A DNA stretch of 64,000 nt. Origin: Lingula anatina (lineage: Eukaryota; Brachiopoda; Lingulata; Lingulida; Lingulidae). This document shows, piece after piece, positions 23,959 to 35,640 of the stretch (its first letter is position 1; every line of letters starts with the position of its first letter). The stretch is taken from contig NW_019775858.1 of NCBI RefSeq assembly GCF_001039355.2, positions 132,258 through 196,257 of the forward strand, in the 5' to 3' direction. The position numbers and the translations under genes were made by a program. Under the pieces are notes generated by a model that saw nothing but the letters and a program-made list of their open reading frames with translations, searched no databases and was not told where the DNA came from.

Positions 23959-24351
23959 TAACTTGTAGCCCTATATGTCAGAAGGTATTAGAAAACAGAC
24001 AAGCTATAATCGTTTTCTATTAATTGTGAAAACTTTCTCATCTAATTTGTCACAGAGGGGACAAATTAATTTTTGACAAAATGTTACTGTTTCAGTTCAG
24101 CTTCATTTTATATCAACTTCTATCACAAAATGTCTAGGCATCAAACCCTGGATGTCCCAATGGTCAATAGCAAATTTGATTCCAAGGGTAAGAGTACCAT
24201 GGCTAAAAACTGATGTCCCATCTGTGACACCAAAACTTCATTTAATTGTATATTTATGAAAAATTAGGACGTGTTATTATGTGTAAACTTCCCAGATAGC
24301 TCAAAATACAGATATTTAGTCATTAGACAACACAGTGAGATAAGTTAACAT

Positions 24352-24428
24352 AAGGGCCATTCACATTAGAAAGTTAACCGTGGTCGAGTTAACTCCGATT
24401 GAATCGCGGCCAGCGTGAATGGCCTAAT
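24352..24428. mobile_element. Very short hairpin MITE
   Basis: About 77 bp, with ends AGGGCCATTCAC and GTGAATGGCCTAAT inverted to each other and a GTTAAC pair inside. Position 24.4 kb is about 220 bp upstream of the first coding exon of the MGAT4-like gene. Confidence 0.55.
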
Positions 24429-24688
24429 GGTCTAGATGTAATTTTATAACTCCACGTTTTTGGCCTACATGTGAAAACTGTGGAATTACCCCTCATGTAA
24501 TTATGGTTTTGCAATTTTTTTTTTTTTTTATTACAATTTTTTAACCAAAGTTTGAAGATGGAAAATCTATTTTCATTCAAACATATTATTATCATTATAT
24601 TATTATTAAAGGGAGGTTGTTAAATGACTTGTTCATATATTTATAGGAAGATCAGGAAGAAAGTAAATGAAAACCGTCCTACTTGACA

Positions 24689-27600
24689 ATGCACAAATGG
24701 AGAAGAGGTTGGCTTTCTGGATGGAGAGTGGTGCTACTGGGGTGTATGCTTTGTGCCTTTCTCAGTGGTATCTTTGGGCTTCTAAAGCCTTTAAAACATG
24801 GAAGAAGAGAGTCCAACCAGAAGAGAACAGGTTAGGGAAAACGTGGTGACAAATTACCCTCTACCAGGGGGACAGATTGATTTTTCGCAGATATTCACAG
24901 ATATATCTCTAGATAAATAGACAGTCATTTGGCTCTGTGGATTTTTCCATTTTCCCTATATTTATAATCTACCACCCTGGTAGAGGGTAGTGACACATAA
25001 AAACAGAGAGTTCTCGTAATGACTATTTTGCAGTTTGCCCTACGGTTTTGCAATGCATGTATAATATGCTGTTTCATAAAATGTTTTAAATATTTTTGAA
25101 CAGGTGAAGTATTGCACGAAGGCCAGGGTGTTAGAGAATTGATAGCAGCTGCAGGTGAGAATTGATTAATTTGGAATCAGTTTAAAATAGCACTTACAAA
25201 TCCCCAGACTGGTACCATTTGTTTAGTAGGGGCTTTCTCTGGCATAAAATATTTGATGGCAATTCCTTTATTTTCAAAAGCCATACAGAGGGTGGATTAA
25301 GAGAGAATTTTTGACAGTCTTCCAAGTAATATTTGTTGATGCATCCTCCATTTTTGACTGTCTTTTGACAGAAATGAGATGCCCATCCTTGTAAACTTAA
25401 AAAGTTCTGACATCTTCCAGAAGACCCAGAAGACGGCTTCTGTCCACCCCTGATAAAAATATAAATGGATAGAATCAAATAAAAATTTCATCAGCTGTGC
25501 TGTAGACTAAGAATAAATAAGGTTCCCTCTAGCAGGATCACAGGTGGATTTTTCACTAGATATTCACAGATATCTCTCTGGCTAAAACATGATACGATTC
25601 TCTGCTGTTACCCTGTTCTGAAATCTCAAGGATAATAACAGGGTTATTAATTATTTGCAGCGAGAGTTTGCGGGAAATTGGATCAATTAACATAGACCTA
25701 TGGTGTCTGTGGGAATGGGGCCTGAATATTGCATATAAAAGCATGCAGAGAACTACTAGTAGATGTGTCCATTGTTCAGGCTTTTTGAACATGCAGGTCT
25801 AATACAGTCGTGTTTATCTAAAAGGGTAACTGCAAACAAAGCTCTCTTTTGACAAGTGCAGCATACTAACATGAAAAAAATGTCTCTTGGGGCTGTAACA
25901 ATAAATTTATATTGTTATGCATATTATCCAACCCCAACTAATTAAACTTATTCAAACATTTATCCACTAATTCATTGAGCTCACTCAGCCCTGTTTGTTT
26001 CATAATGTGTGCATTGTGTACCAGATCTTCAACTTCAGAGAATTTAACTAGTACATGAATATAAAATACAATTACATGTAGTAATGTTAGAGAGCACTAA
26101 GAATCAGATAAGTTACAAAGATTATTGCTGTAATAATAAGAAATATATTTATATTGGGCGTGAACCTAAACTTTATTGCTTTTAGCTTAAAAAAAAGAAA
26201 CAATAACATTAAAATGATAAGATTAAATGCAATATTCTTTTTTTATTTATCTCCAGATGCAGCTGAAAAATTATTAGATGCAGCCATGGAGAAAATATCA
26301 GCTGTGGTTGAAAAATCAAGTAGTGCACTTCTCACAGAAGAAGAACTGGTAATGTTCATTTAAAGTTGTAATAAATACAATTTCAACTTAATGAAAGTGG
26401 AATCAGTATGTGATATGGAAACTGTTTTTTTTTTGTTTTTTTTTTACTCAACCAAAGAGGTGACTCTACATAATAAAGCCTGTCTGCATGCATGAGTTGT
26501 ACTTGAGAATCAAAGTTGAGCACACTTCTTGTAACAGAATATAATTATACTTTTAGAGGGTTATAGAGTCCTGATATTATATGTTCTGATCACCCTGTCA
26601 TCACCATTGCTGTCTGGAAAACATAAGTCCCTAGAGCTGCCAATTAAATCACATTTTTATTTTCCTTCATATTTTCAGAGTGGCTTTGTATATTTATTAA
26701 GCCGTTTCTTTTTGAAAGTCAACTCTACTGTATTATTTTACTGCAAAGTTATTTTCTTTCTTTTAAATTTTTTTCATGTATTTTGGCAACATTTGCCCCA
26801 TAATGCCAAACCCTAATTTTGTTTTACTTCAAATTTGCTGAGCGACTATTTTATGTTTATGAGTATTTTTCCAAAAGTTACTGATTTTTTTTGTGTTCTT
26901 TTTTTTTTTTTTTTCCTGTTAGGTGTCTGTATATTTGCCAACTTTGCTGCTTAGTCATGTATTGCTACAAGTAGTTAAAAATAAAACTTCTGATCTCTCT
27001 TTCGGACTCTTATCTCTCTAATGAAAAGTCAAAGTGGCAGTTAAGTTATGAACACTCGGGAAGTCGGGGGCCGGTTTCACAAAGCAGTAGTTAGTTAGCG
27101 ATCGGTAGTTAGCCTCTCGCTAGTTATAGTGCCGTTTCACAAAGCAGTCGTTAGTTCTCTCGCTCGTTATTGTCTCGTTGTTGCCTTGGATATTTAACGA
27201 CTGGTCAGACCAGTTGCTAACTCTAGAGTTTCATCGTACGCATGCGTAATGAGTGAAATAAAAAGGTTGCTTAGTTACCGTTGTCTGTCGTTTGTCTTTG
27301 TATCCAATATGGCGACGACCTTTCTTGCTATCCGTACCGCCAGACAGCAACGTAGACTACGATGGTTTCATGATAGGCGGAATCTATTAGAATATACACG
27401 CGATGATGCAATTTACGAGAGGTTGCGCCTAGCTGTGACAAAAAGAGTGGCAAAAAGGTGGTGGAGATCCTTTACGAAGACCTCAAAGCAGACGTTCTTA
27501 TGCATTTCCAGCCGCCGAAAATTGGAGAGTTAGAGCTTTCGCGACACTTTTACGCAAGAGTTCCACTTCCGGTAAACTGTTTCGAGACTACGGTGAGTAA

Positions 27601-30600
27601 CGAGAGAACTAACGACCGAACTTTACGACTGAACTTAGCGATGAGTTAATGACTGCTTCGTGAAACACCCCTAAAGTTTTCTCGTAAGCGAGATAGTTCA
27701 GTAGTTAGTTATTCTAACTAACTACTGCTTCGTGAAATGGGCCCCAGGCCTGAAAATGGATCAATATCCAGCAAGCAAACATGTTGAACAAATATGTTGG
27801 TAAGCTGCAAACTTACTGAAGCCATTTGTCTGGTCCTGTTTGATTAATTGATTCTCTTTTTTTTTTTTTTTTTTTTTTTGTAACCAGAATGTGTTTACCT
27901 GGACCACAATGTTGCTATCGAGATATCTAACAGTTCAATCAAATGGATATTGTTTTCCTGCTAAAATATGTCAATTAAAAAAATTATCTGAAATATTATG
28001 CATTTGTTTTGTGTGATTTCTAGCAAGAATTTACAAGTTTTCAGCCTTTTTCTCCATTAGAATAATCTTTACTGTTTTACAGGTTATTTCCTGGTGTTAT
28101 AAGACTGATATACAGTGGGTTGTGGCCTACTCAGTCTTGACATGGGTATTGTTTGCACAGTTTCTAGCTTCAATTGCCTCATTTTGTATAAACCTTTCAC
28201 ATCAATTTTATATGATATATGTGCACATGGGTCTATATGCCTGAAGACATCCATGACATGATACATCATTCACACCTGACTGATATCTTTAAAAATGCTT
28301 GATGTGAAGCCACTGTATGACAGTGTGGTTTCCCTGGGATCTACTTGTTCAAATACACTATACAATATCTGTGTAATGGGATATAAGCATCATTTTTTTA
28401 CTTTTCAGATAACAGATTAATACTGTATAGAATAGCCTAGAGCAGTTTTATGGATTTTGTAAATTAAAGTAGTATTCTGATTATATTCAGGTTGTGCATC
28501 TACTAACTAGATCAGGGTTCAGTATAACCAACAGAAAGTCCCCATGGGAAAAAATGAGAGAAAATTTAGTAGAAGTTGCAGGAATTCAAAGGAAAGAAAG
28601 AGGTGAGAAATTTTGAATGGTTGCTTGGATCCAGTATCATGGTTCTTTGAATTTTTTTTAACTTCAAGGATATCATATTAAGAAATGCTATACTGAAAGT
28701 CTATCACAGGTCCAACATTTTCTTATAGTTGTTAAATACACATCAGTAACTAATCTTAAAATTATCAGAATATGACAAAAACATAAGGATCAGAGAAGAG
28801 TCGTCACCTCCTGGGTGTGTACAGATACTACCAGCCGGGTATAGCACATAGTCAACAACAAGCAGATACAGTCAAAAAATGTAAACAAGACGGCACTGTT
28901 CTGAAATGTTTTTTTCCATTTTAAACAATTTTTAACATAAAAAAATTAACAATTTACTGCCATTTTTATACGATCAACTAAGAAAATTGATGAGATGGGA
29001 AAAATATCAATAGAGCAGTGTTAAATGTCCAATTTCTTCCTTTCTGAGATTCTGAAGTGACATGGTTTTTCTAAATGGTCATCATGGGAGCAGTGCCCAA
29101 AATAGGTTTTTTTCAAATTTTGATGCAATATTACATAATGTTTAACAGCATAATGACCATCAATTTTTAATAATAAAATATTAGTATCATGGATATTAAG
29201 AAAATGTGACTAGCAAAGGTCTTCAGGCCCATGGAACTTCAAAGTCACAAATTGAAAATGCCAAAATGTAAACAAGACAGCACTGTTCTGAAATGTTTTT
29301 TGTTCCATTTTCAGCAATTTTTAACATTAAACAAAATTAACAGTTTACTGCCATTTTTATATGATCAACTAAGAAAATTGATGAGATGGGAAAAATATCA
29401 ATAGAGCAGTGTTAAATGACAAATTTCTTCCATTCTGAGATTCTGAACATAGTGAATGATTGAATCTGACAAACTGCAATGATATGAGTTTATTTCCATT
29501 TTTGAAACTTTATTACACAATACACGATAACAAGTTTACCATAATTTTACAAAATCAACTAACAATGTTGTAAAGATGCAGGAAATGTCGAACAAACACT
29601 TTTACGTATTTTATTAATTAAATAATGAAACTGTTAACATGCCTAAGAATTAAATCTGAGGAAATGTGAAAAAACAGCGTAACTTCTAAAATGATGGCCC
29701 GATTATGCTGATTTTTGAACTCAACCTATGTTTTAGCAGGAGTGACCACTCCTGTGAGTTTAATGACAATTGGCCTATCTGTTTTTCTTATATTGTGTTT
29801 ACAGCGTTGCACATATGCTGAAAAGTGAAAAAAAAAGCATAACTACTAAAATGGTAGCCCGATTATGCTGATTTTCGAACTCAACCTGCGTTTTAGCAGG
29901 ATTGATCACTCCTGTGAGTTTAATGACAATTGGCCAATCAGTTTTCCTTGAAATGTGTTTACAGTGTTGCATATATGCTGAAAAGTGAAAAAAACAGCAT
30001 AACTTCTACAATAATGGCCTGATCATGCTGATTTTCAAACTTGACCTGCGTTTTATGAATATTTATCAGCTCTGTAAATATAAAGCCAAAAAGTAAAACT
30101 GCCTTCCACTTATCGTGTTTACAATGAAAGTGCACGGCGCTGGCGACGGCATCGGCGACGACAGACGCAGGTGATGGCAATATGTACAGACACATCTGTG
30201 TCTGTACATAAAAAGTTGAAAGGAGATTTCAATTACTATGTGGCTGGCATAACTATGAAAATTAAGGCACCCAATGACCTCTGACTGGGGCTGCATAGTG
30301 GAGAATTTGAATCCAATGTAAAGAAATTATAGTTACATATGAAGTGAACATGGATTTCCTATAACACAAACCAATTCTACTAGTTACTTGTACCACCCAA
30401 ATAAAGTTGACATATCAGGGGACAAACTGCATGGATAATTTGGTCAGCCTTAAAATAAAAGAGCTCTAAAACTGCACCCTCTGCAAATTTCTGGTGATTT
30501 ATTGACCTACAATACACGTACTTATCTCGGCATGAGGTAGTAACGTATGGCACTTTACTTGCATGTGCATGTGTGGTATTATTTAGTATTATTTACTATG

Positions 30601-31978
30601 TAAAGCAGCATGATAAGATTCCTTTTTTAGGGAACTTATAACATTTTTATTTGCTTTTCTCCAATTCTCTGCAAAATTTTTTTTTCCAAAACTTTTAAGC
30701 AAAAATAGATACCATTATCAAATTAAACTTTAAAGATGGAAAAATCCATTCTGTGTTTCATTTTCCATTTCAGGTTTCCTCACCATTGGTATTTCATCAG
30801 TAAAACGATCAGACAATGCACAGTACCTTCATCGAACAATTCAGTCAGTCATCATGGAGACATCAGAGGAAGAGAAAAAAGAAATTGTGGTGGTCATATT
30901 TTTAGCAGACTTCGATGACATGTACAAGAACAGAACTAAGACACAATTGTCAGAAAATTTCAAAGAATATTTAGATAGTGGATTTCTTCAAATTGTAGAA
31001 GCTGAAAGAAGTTTTTATCCTCCAGTTCATAAGCTGAACCATAATTTCAATTATTCAAGTAAACTTATGCAAGAAACCTCAAAGCATAATGTTGACCTAG
31101 CTTTCATGTCTTTCTATGCTTACAACATGTCTCAGTACTATCTACACTTAAATGATGATGTTTTATGTGCTCAGAATTTCATTAAAGACATAAAACATTT
31201 CATTCATCAGATGCAGTCTTACAGTTGGACCATGTTGCAGTTTTCATTTCAAAGATGTTTAGGAAATTTGTTAAGATCTGAGGATCTGCCTCAGTTAGGT
31301 CAGTTTCTTCTTCTCTTTTTTGAGCAGCAGCCATGTGACAGGTTAATAACACACTTCTTAAAATCAAAGAATCAATTCAAGAGCTTTCTCAAAAGGCCAA
31401 CTCTTTTTCAGCAACAGGACTTACAAACTAAACAAACCAATGGATCAGATGACGTAAATGCCATGCACTTTAAACAAAAAGATTATTTGCCTCTTCGTGG
31501 AGAAAATCCTCCCGCTTTATGTAGTACTAATTTAAATGCTGCATCCCCAAAGCATGTATTAAATCATGCTTACTTGAATGATGGCAATTTCTTTTGGGCA
31601 AAATCACCAAAACGTGATGGTTACATCCTAGTAAAATTCCTGGAGTTGCAAAGAATATATGCTGCTGAAGTGTACACTGGCCATGTCCTTTACAAGGATG
31701 ATTTTTTGTATAATGGCATCATTGAAGTTGGCAAAGCTAGTCCTGAGAGTAGAAACATCACAAAAAATGCTTCAGCCGAGTTGAATCCGTTTGCAGTTTG
31801 TGGGGAGTTTGTGGCCATAGGAAAAATAAACAGCCCTTTCTTTTATTACAGGGATATGTCCAAACATTTGGATTTCCCTGCTGCTTGTGTGAGAATAACA
31901 ATAATTGAGAATCAACTTAATTGGCTTATTATTCAGAATATCAAAATTGAGTCAGAGAATGCTAAATCTGTAAACTAG
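24689..31978 (+). CDS. Alpha-1,3-mannosyl-glycoprotein 4-beta-GlcNAc-transferase (MGAT4 family)
   Basis: Five coding exons join in phase: 24689-24830, 25104-25154, 26257-26348, 28491-28602 and 30774-31978, giving 533 aa, close to human MGAT4A/B. Residues 1-13 are short and basic (MHKWRRGWLSGWR), followed by the signal anchor VVLLGCMLCAFLSGIFGLL: a type II Golgi protein. A stem follows, then the catalytic domain from about residue 133 (GFLTIGISSVKR). The metal-binding DXD-like site reads LHLNDDV at 257-262, where vertebrate MGAT4 has an acidic EDD. A C-terminal domain begins near FFWAKSPKRDGYIL. The family adds a beta-1,4-GlcNAc branch to the alpha-1,3 mannose arm of N-glycans. The N-terminus is not in the frame of the longest open frame at exon 1; the chosen frame alone matches downstream phases and gives an anchor. 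Which MGAT4 subtype is open. Confidence 0.9.
24855..24989. mobile_element. Inverted-repeat MITE just after a splice donor
   Basis: Ends TACCCTCTACCAGG and CCTGGTAGAGGGTA are inverted. The flanks GTGACAAAT (24846-24854) and GTGACACAT (24990-24998) match at 8 of 9 bases, as a 9-bp target duplication would (Mutator-like elements make about this size). It starts 24 bp inside intron 1 of the coding part of the MGAT4-like gene. A partial relative lies near 25524-25590. Confidence 0.7.
25286..25452. mobile_element. CAGGGGCGGA-type MITE, copy 2 (inverted)
   Basis: Ends CAGAGGGTGGATTA and CTGTCCACCCCTG. The interior holds TTTTTGACAGTCTTCCA and CTTCCAGAAGACCCAGAAGA, in inverse order relative to copy 1. 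Lies in an MGAT4 intron. Confidence 0.7.
25655..25732. repeat. MITE family A, half copy
   Basis: A single end: TTGGATCAATTAACATAGACC followed by TATGGTGTCTGTGGGAATGG matches one terminus of the copy at 44233-44468. The other half is absent. Confidence 0.5.
27067..27745. mobile_element. Long palindromic element with a transposase-like open frame
   Basis: Outer ends GGGGCCGGTTTCACAAAGCA and TGCTTCGTGAAATGGGCCCC are inverted. A second, inner pair of the same motif (GTTTCACAAAGCAGTCGTTAG and its inverse) makes nested palindromes. Inside, 27249-27533 (+) is open and contains WFHDRRNLLEYTRDDAIYER. That resembles the N-terminal start of PIF/Harbinger transposases, but the DDE part is missing. Likely an internally deleted DNA transposon in an MGAT4 intron. 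Confidence 0.6.
28806..30210. repeat. Composite repeat with internal duplications and terminal hairpin
   Basis: Two copies of a ~180-bp block (AATGTAAACAAGACGGCACT, at 28876 and 29268), then three tandem ~159-bp units starting near 29667, 29825 and 29983 (with CCCGATTATGCTGATTTT). It ends in GGCGACGACAGACGCAGGTG and a 14-bp-arm hairpin with TC loop at 30181-30210 (TATGTACAGACACA and its inverse). The left start GTCGTCACCTCCTG is loosely inverted to the right end. It fills intron 4 of the MGAT4-like gene. Open frames inside are spurious. Confidence 0.6.
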
Positions 31979-34386
31979 AGGTTCAAAGAGGGAGAGGTCA
32001 ACTCTAGAGTTCTTACAACTTACCAACTGTGCAATGCAACACCTTGTTATATGCATGTATCAGTTAGGCATATAACACGAAAATGTTCATTTTGAGCTGA
32101 AATTTAAAATGGATGAAGTAGATTTGTGGGTAAACATATCTCAAATGCTTTGTTTGTGCATAATAAAATTGATGTTAAACTTGTAAAAATATGCCAGTTT
32201 TATATACTGACAGTCATTGAAAACACATCAGAAAACTTTCTTGTACTTTTTTACTGAGAATCCATTCCAACCATGTAAAGGAGTACAAATGCACTTGTTT
32301 GGTCATAAGAGATTGGGATGACCACTATTTCATATTTCACACAAACACTTCTTTTCTTAATGTGCCAAAGGAACTTTTATATTTTTTGATAAATATTAAA
32401 TGATGCGTTTTCATTGACTGTCAGTTTATATTTATTTTCATTAAGATAAAAATGAGAAGTTATACAAAGAAAAATTATTAAGAGGAGAGAAATATTGTGG
32501 TAGTGTAAAGTCTCTTTCTTAAAATGTATGAAATTTAATGTAATTTAATACATTCTTTAGTACAGTGCAGTCCTCAGTTACTTGACATTATATGTTGTAC
32601 CTACCCATCTCGCACTGTTCAATTAGATTATTAAAACACTGTATTTGCAACATTTATTGCAATAAAAAATGTTTTTTAATCTGATAATCGCTGTGCACTT
32701 AATCCTGTGAATTGGAGAAAGTGATAAAATCCAACCAGAAATTATAATCAACGTCAAACTATATAGAAATCTAACAAACTACCTGTGAAACAATGAAGAG
32801 TCTGGAGAAAACACACAACAGAGACGTAATGAAAACCCCCGATTCGCATGTACAAGGCAACTAAGTTCTCTGAGCATCTACGGCTTAGTTCTATCTCACG
32901 TAAGCCCTTTGTGAGTGAAGACGAGGCAGAATTGGTACAGTTGCTTTTAGTATTTTTAATGCCCTTTGCTTTATTATACTTAGGAAGTGAAATCATGACG
33001 TGTATGTACAGCAGACAGTTTGCCCCCACGGCATGAATTAATTTACCAGAATTTACCAAAATGTTCACAAAAAACCTGAATAGGGCTAAAAGGGAAAAGT
33101 GTAAGCTACTTTCATTCTTCTTCATTTTATTGGGGTAAACTATAAAAACTAGAGGATCAGAGAGTTGATACTGCCTCCAGGTATTGTACCACCAGCTGGA
33201 GTACGCGCATTCTTATGGAAAACTAAAGAAAGGGACACCACCTCCAGTGTTGTGATTGGCAAGCTCTACAAAATGCAGTAAACAAGAGTTCTATATTTTT
33301 TGTTAAAAATTTCACTTTATAACAAAATCATGGGGAAATTTTAAAGGTCAAATCCAAGTTTGTGAAGTGCCGTTCATGGTAAAAAGGTCAAAGGTCAAAT
33401 TCAAGGTCACATATTGCCAGTATATGATTTCCTATTCAAGTTTAATAGTAACTATGGGCATATCTCTGCCAGCTTTGGAGTATTTCACATTTAATTTTCA
33501 CCACTGAATTTTGCGGCACTGTACTTTTTGATATAGCGCAACTCCTAAACCATATCTACTGGGTAGAACAAACAAACAAACAAAAAAAAAAAAAAAAAAA
33601 AAAAAAAACACCTTCAGTATAGTGCATTTTTTTACCATAAACTGAACTTTGCAAGTTTTCCATCCATTATATCTCCAAAACTGGCAGAGATACGCCCATA
33701 GCTACTATTGACCTTGAATAGGAAGTCATTTACTCTGTCTTGCCATTTGTTGCTCAACCCATCCCTGCAATGTGATTCTTTGCTTTATACCATTTCTAAT
33801 TAATTAGTTCTTAATCACTGATCAGTCACTAAGATAGCTTTTTCTTCCCTCAACCTAAGAGAGAAATATCAACATCAAGTACTTTTGTTTGAGGTGATTA
33901 ACATTTTCAAAGTTTGAATGGGGAAAGATGAATAGCTTTGCAGGACATGTGGACATAGAAAATACCTTTCGGGCATTTTCAAACATTAACAGTAAATCTT
34001 TCGTCCAGGTGACAATTTTTTTTATAGAATTATATTTCTTCATTTAGTAGTTCAAAATAGGATGGTCAGAAATACCAAAAATGGTGATTCAAAATGTTTA
34101 TTTATGTTTCAAAATTCCGTTTGTGTATATCATCCCTAAAACTAAGCCTAATAGTTGCACATTTCAGTACTTTGTTTGGTTTGGTTAAAAAATTAATCTT
34201 TGTAGGGCAAATAATCTAATAAATCTGCTGTCAGTGCAGGTATTATTCTGAAAGTAGCAGGTTTTTTTTTCTACCCACAAAACCTTTGATCACTCACAAC
34301 TTACTATATTAGAAGCTTACAATGTAATAACATAATTATATTATAAGAATATAAGGCCTTTTGGCATATGCAGAAACTATGAACCT
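31979..34386. other. 3' flank of the MGAT4-like gene, no gene seen
   Basis: An AATAAA at 32162-32167 is the first plausible polyadenylation signal, about 185 bp after the stop; another lies near 32661. An inverted pair (arms about 50 bp around 33440-33490 and 33670-33722, with GGGCATATCTCTGCCAG) flanks a long A run at 33572-33608. Short open frames at 32754-33125 show no domain. Confidence 0.5.
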
Positions 34387-34604
34387 TACACCCCATTTCC
34401 ATAGATTAGATCGACCTACTTTGGATTGACCTAACTCCCTGGGGGTTCGCGCTGAATAGCTGCCAGCCAGGCGGACACGAAAGTTAATTGCCACTTACGG
34501 CTTGTAGTGGGCGGGGACGGACACTTAAGGGGGATTATCTGACGGTAGTCTGGTGAGACTCCCCGCGGTGATAGATCGATCTAAAGTTGTGGGAATAGAC
34601 CCTA
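34387..34604. mobile_element. MITE family A, intact copy
   Basis: About 218 bp. Left end CTTACACCCCATTTCCATAG and right end, read on the other strand, CTTAGGGTCTATTCCCACAA are imperfect inverted repeats; both are followed by TAGATCGA. The interior includes GACCTAACTCCCTGGGGGTT and GGGACGGACACTTAAGG, shared with the interrupted copy at 11331-12717. Confidence 0.75.
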
Positions 34605-34715
34605 AGTCTGATAGAAACATAATCTAAAAATAGTTTATTGCATGTTTTGGTGATGATTTTGTTGAAAAAAAAAAAAAAAAAAAAAACAACCTTGTCGTTA
34701 CTATTGACCTCCAGT

Positions 34716-35526
34716 CAGGGCCGTAGCCTGAGCAAAATGCCAGGGGGGGCAGTAAGCGGACACGAGGGGGCGAAGCTACCGAGGGGGGAGGGTGTGGTGT
34801 GTAAAATTCCAAATTCCAGGGGGGGCAGNNNNNNNNNNNNNNNNNNNNNNNNNNNNNNNNNNNNNNNNNNNNNNNNNNNNNNNNNNNNNNNNNNNNNNNN
34901 NNNNNNNNNNNNNNNNNNNNNNNNNNNNNNNNNNNNNNNNNNNNNNNNNNNNNNNNNNNNNNNNNNNNNNNNNNNNNNNNNNNNNNNNNNNNNNNNNNNN
35001 NNNNNNNNNNNNNNNNNNNNNNNNNNNNNNNNNNNNNNNNNNNNNNNNNNNNNNNNNNNNNNNNNNNNNNNNNNNNNNNNNNNNNNNNNNNNNNNNNNNN
35101 NNNNNNNNNNNNNNNNNNNNNNNNNNNNNNNNNNNNNNNNNNNNNNNNNNNNNNNNNNNNNNNNNNNNNNNNNNNNNNNNNNNNNNNNNNNNNNNNNNNN
35201 NNNNNNNNNNNNNNNNNNNNNNNNNNNNNNNNNNNNNNNNNNNNNNNNNNNNNNNNNNNNNNNNNNNNNNNNNNNNNNNNNNNNNNNNNNNNNNNNNNNN
35301 NNNNNNNNNNNNNNNNNNNNNNNNNNNNNNNNNNNNNNNNNNNNNNNNNNNNNNNNNNNNNNNNNNNNNNNNNNNNNNNNNNNNNNNNNNGCCTGAGCAA
35401 AAGCCAGGGGGGCAGTAAGCGGACACGAGGGGGCGAAGCTACCGAGGGGGGAGGGTGTGGTGTGTAAAATTCCAAATTCCAGGGGGGGCAGCTGCCCCCC
35501 CTGCCCCCCCGGAGGCTACGGCCCTG
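34716..35526. mobile_element. CAGGGCCGTAGCC element with 5-bp target duplication, spanning an assembly gap
   Basis: Ends CAGGGCCGTAGCCTGAGC and GGAGGCTACGGCCCTG are inverted. CCAGT flanks it at 34711-34715 and 35527-35531. The G-rich interior is seen twice as a near-identical ~95-bp block, once on each side of the N run, so the element has an internal duplication or tandem structure. Any open frame through the N run is meaningless. Confidence 0.8.
34829..35390. other. Assembly gap (562 N)
   Basis: Unknown bases between two near-identical repeat blocks. The gap size may be an estimate. Confidence 1.
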
Positions 35527-35640
35527 CCAGTAATATATCTGATGTCAAGGAACATTTCAAAGTTTTAACATGGTGACTGTCCAAGCATATACTCATAAAT
35601 ACTAATATTTACAATATAACTCTCAGTAATCGAATGTTAG

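Noticed and set aside
24667-24849. A 60-codon open frame over MGAT4 exon 1
   Set aside because: It is out of phase with all downstream exons and lacks a membrane anchor; the frame from 24689 fits both tests.
30181-30210. Hairpin as a Helitron 3' end
   Set aside because: No CTRR terminus follows the hairpin and no Rep/helicase remnant is seen.
34624-35475. Long open frames of 200-280 codons on both strands
   Set aside because: They run through the N gap and G-rich repeat; the length is an artefact.
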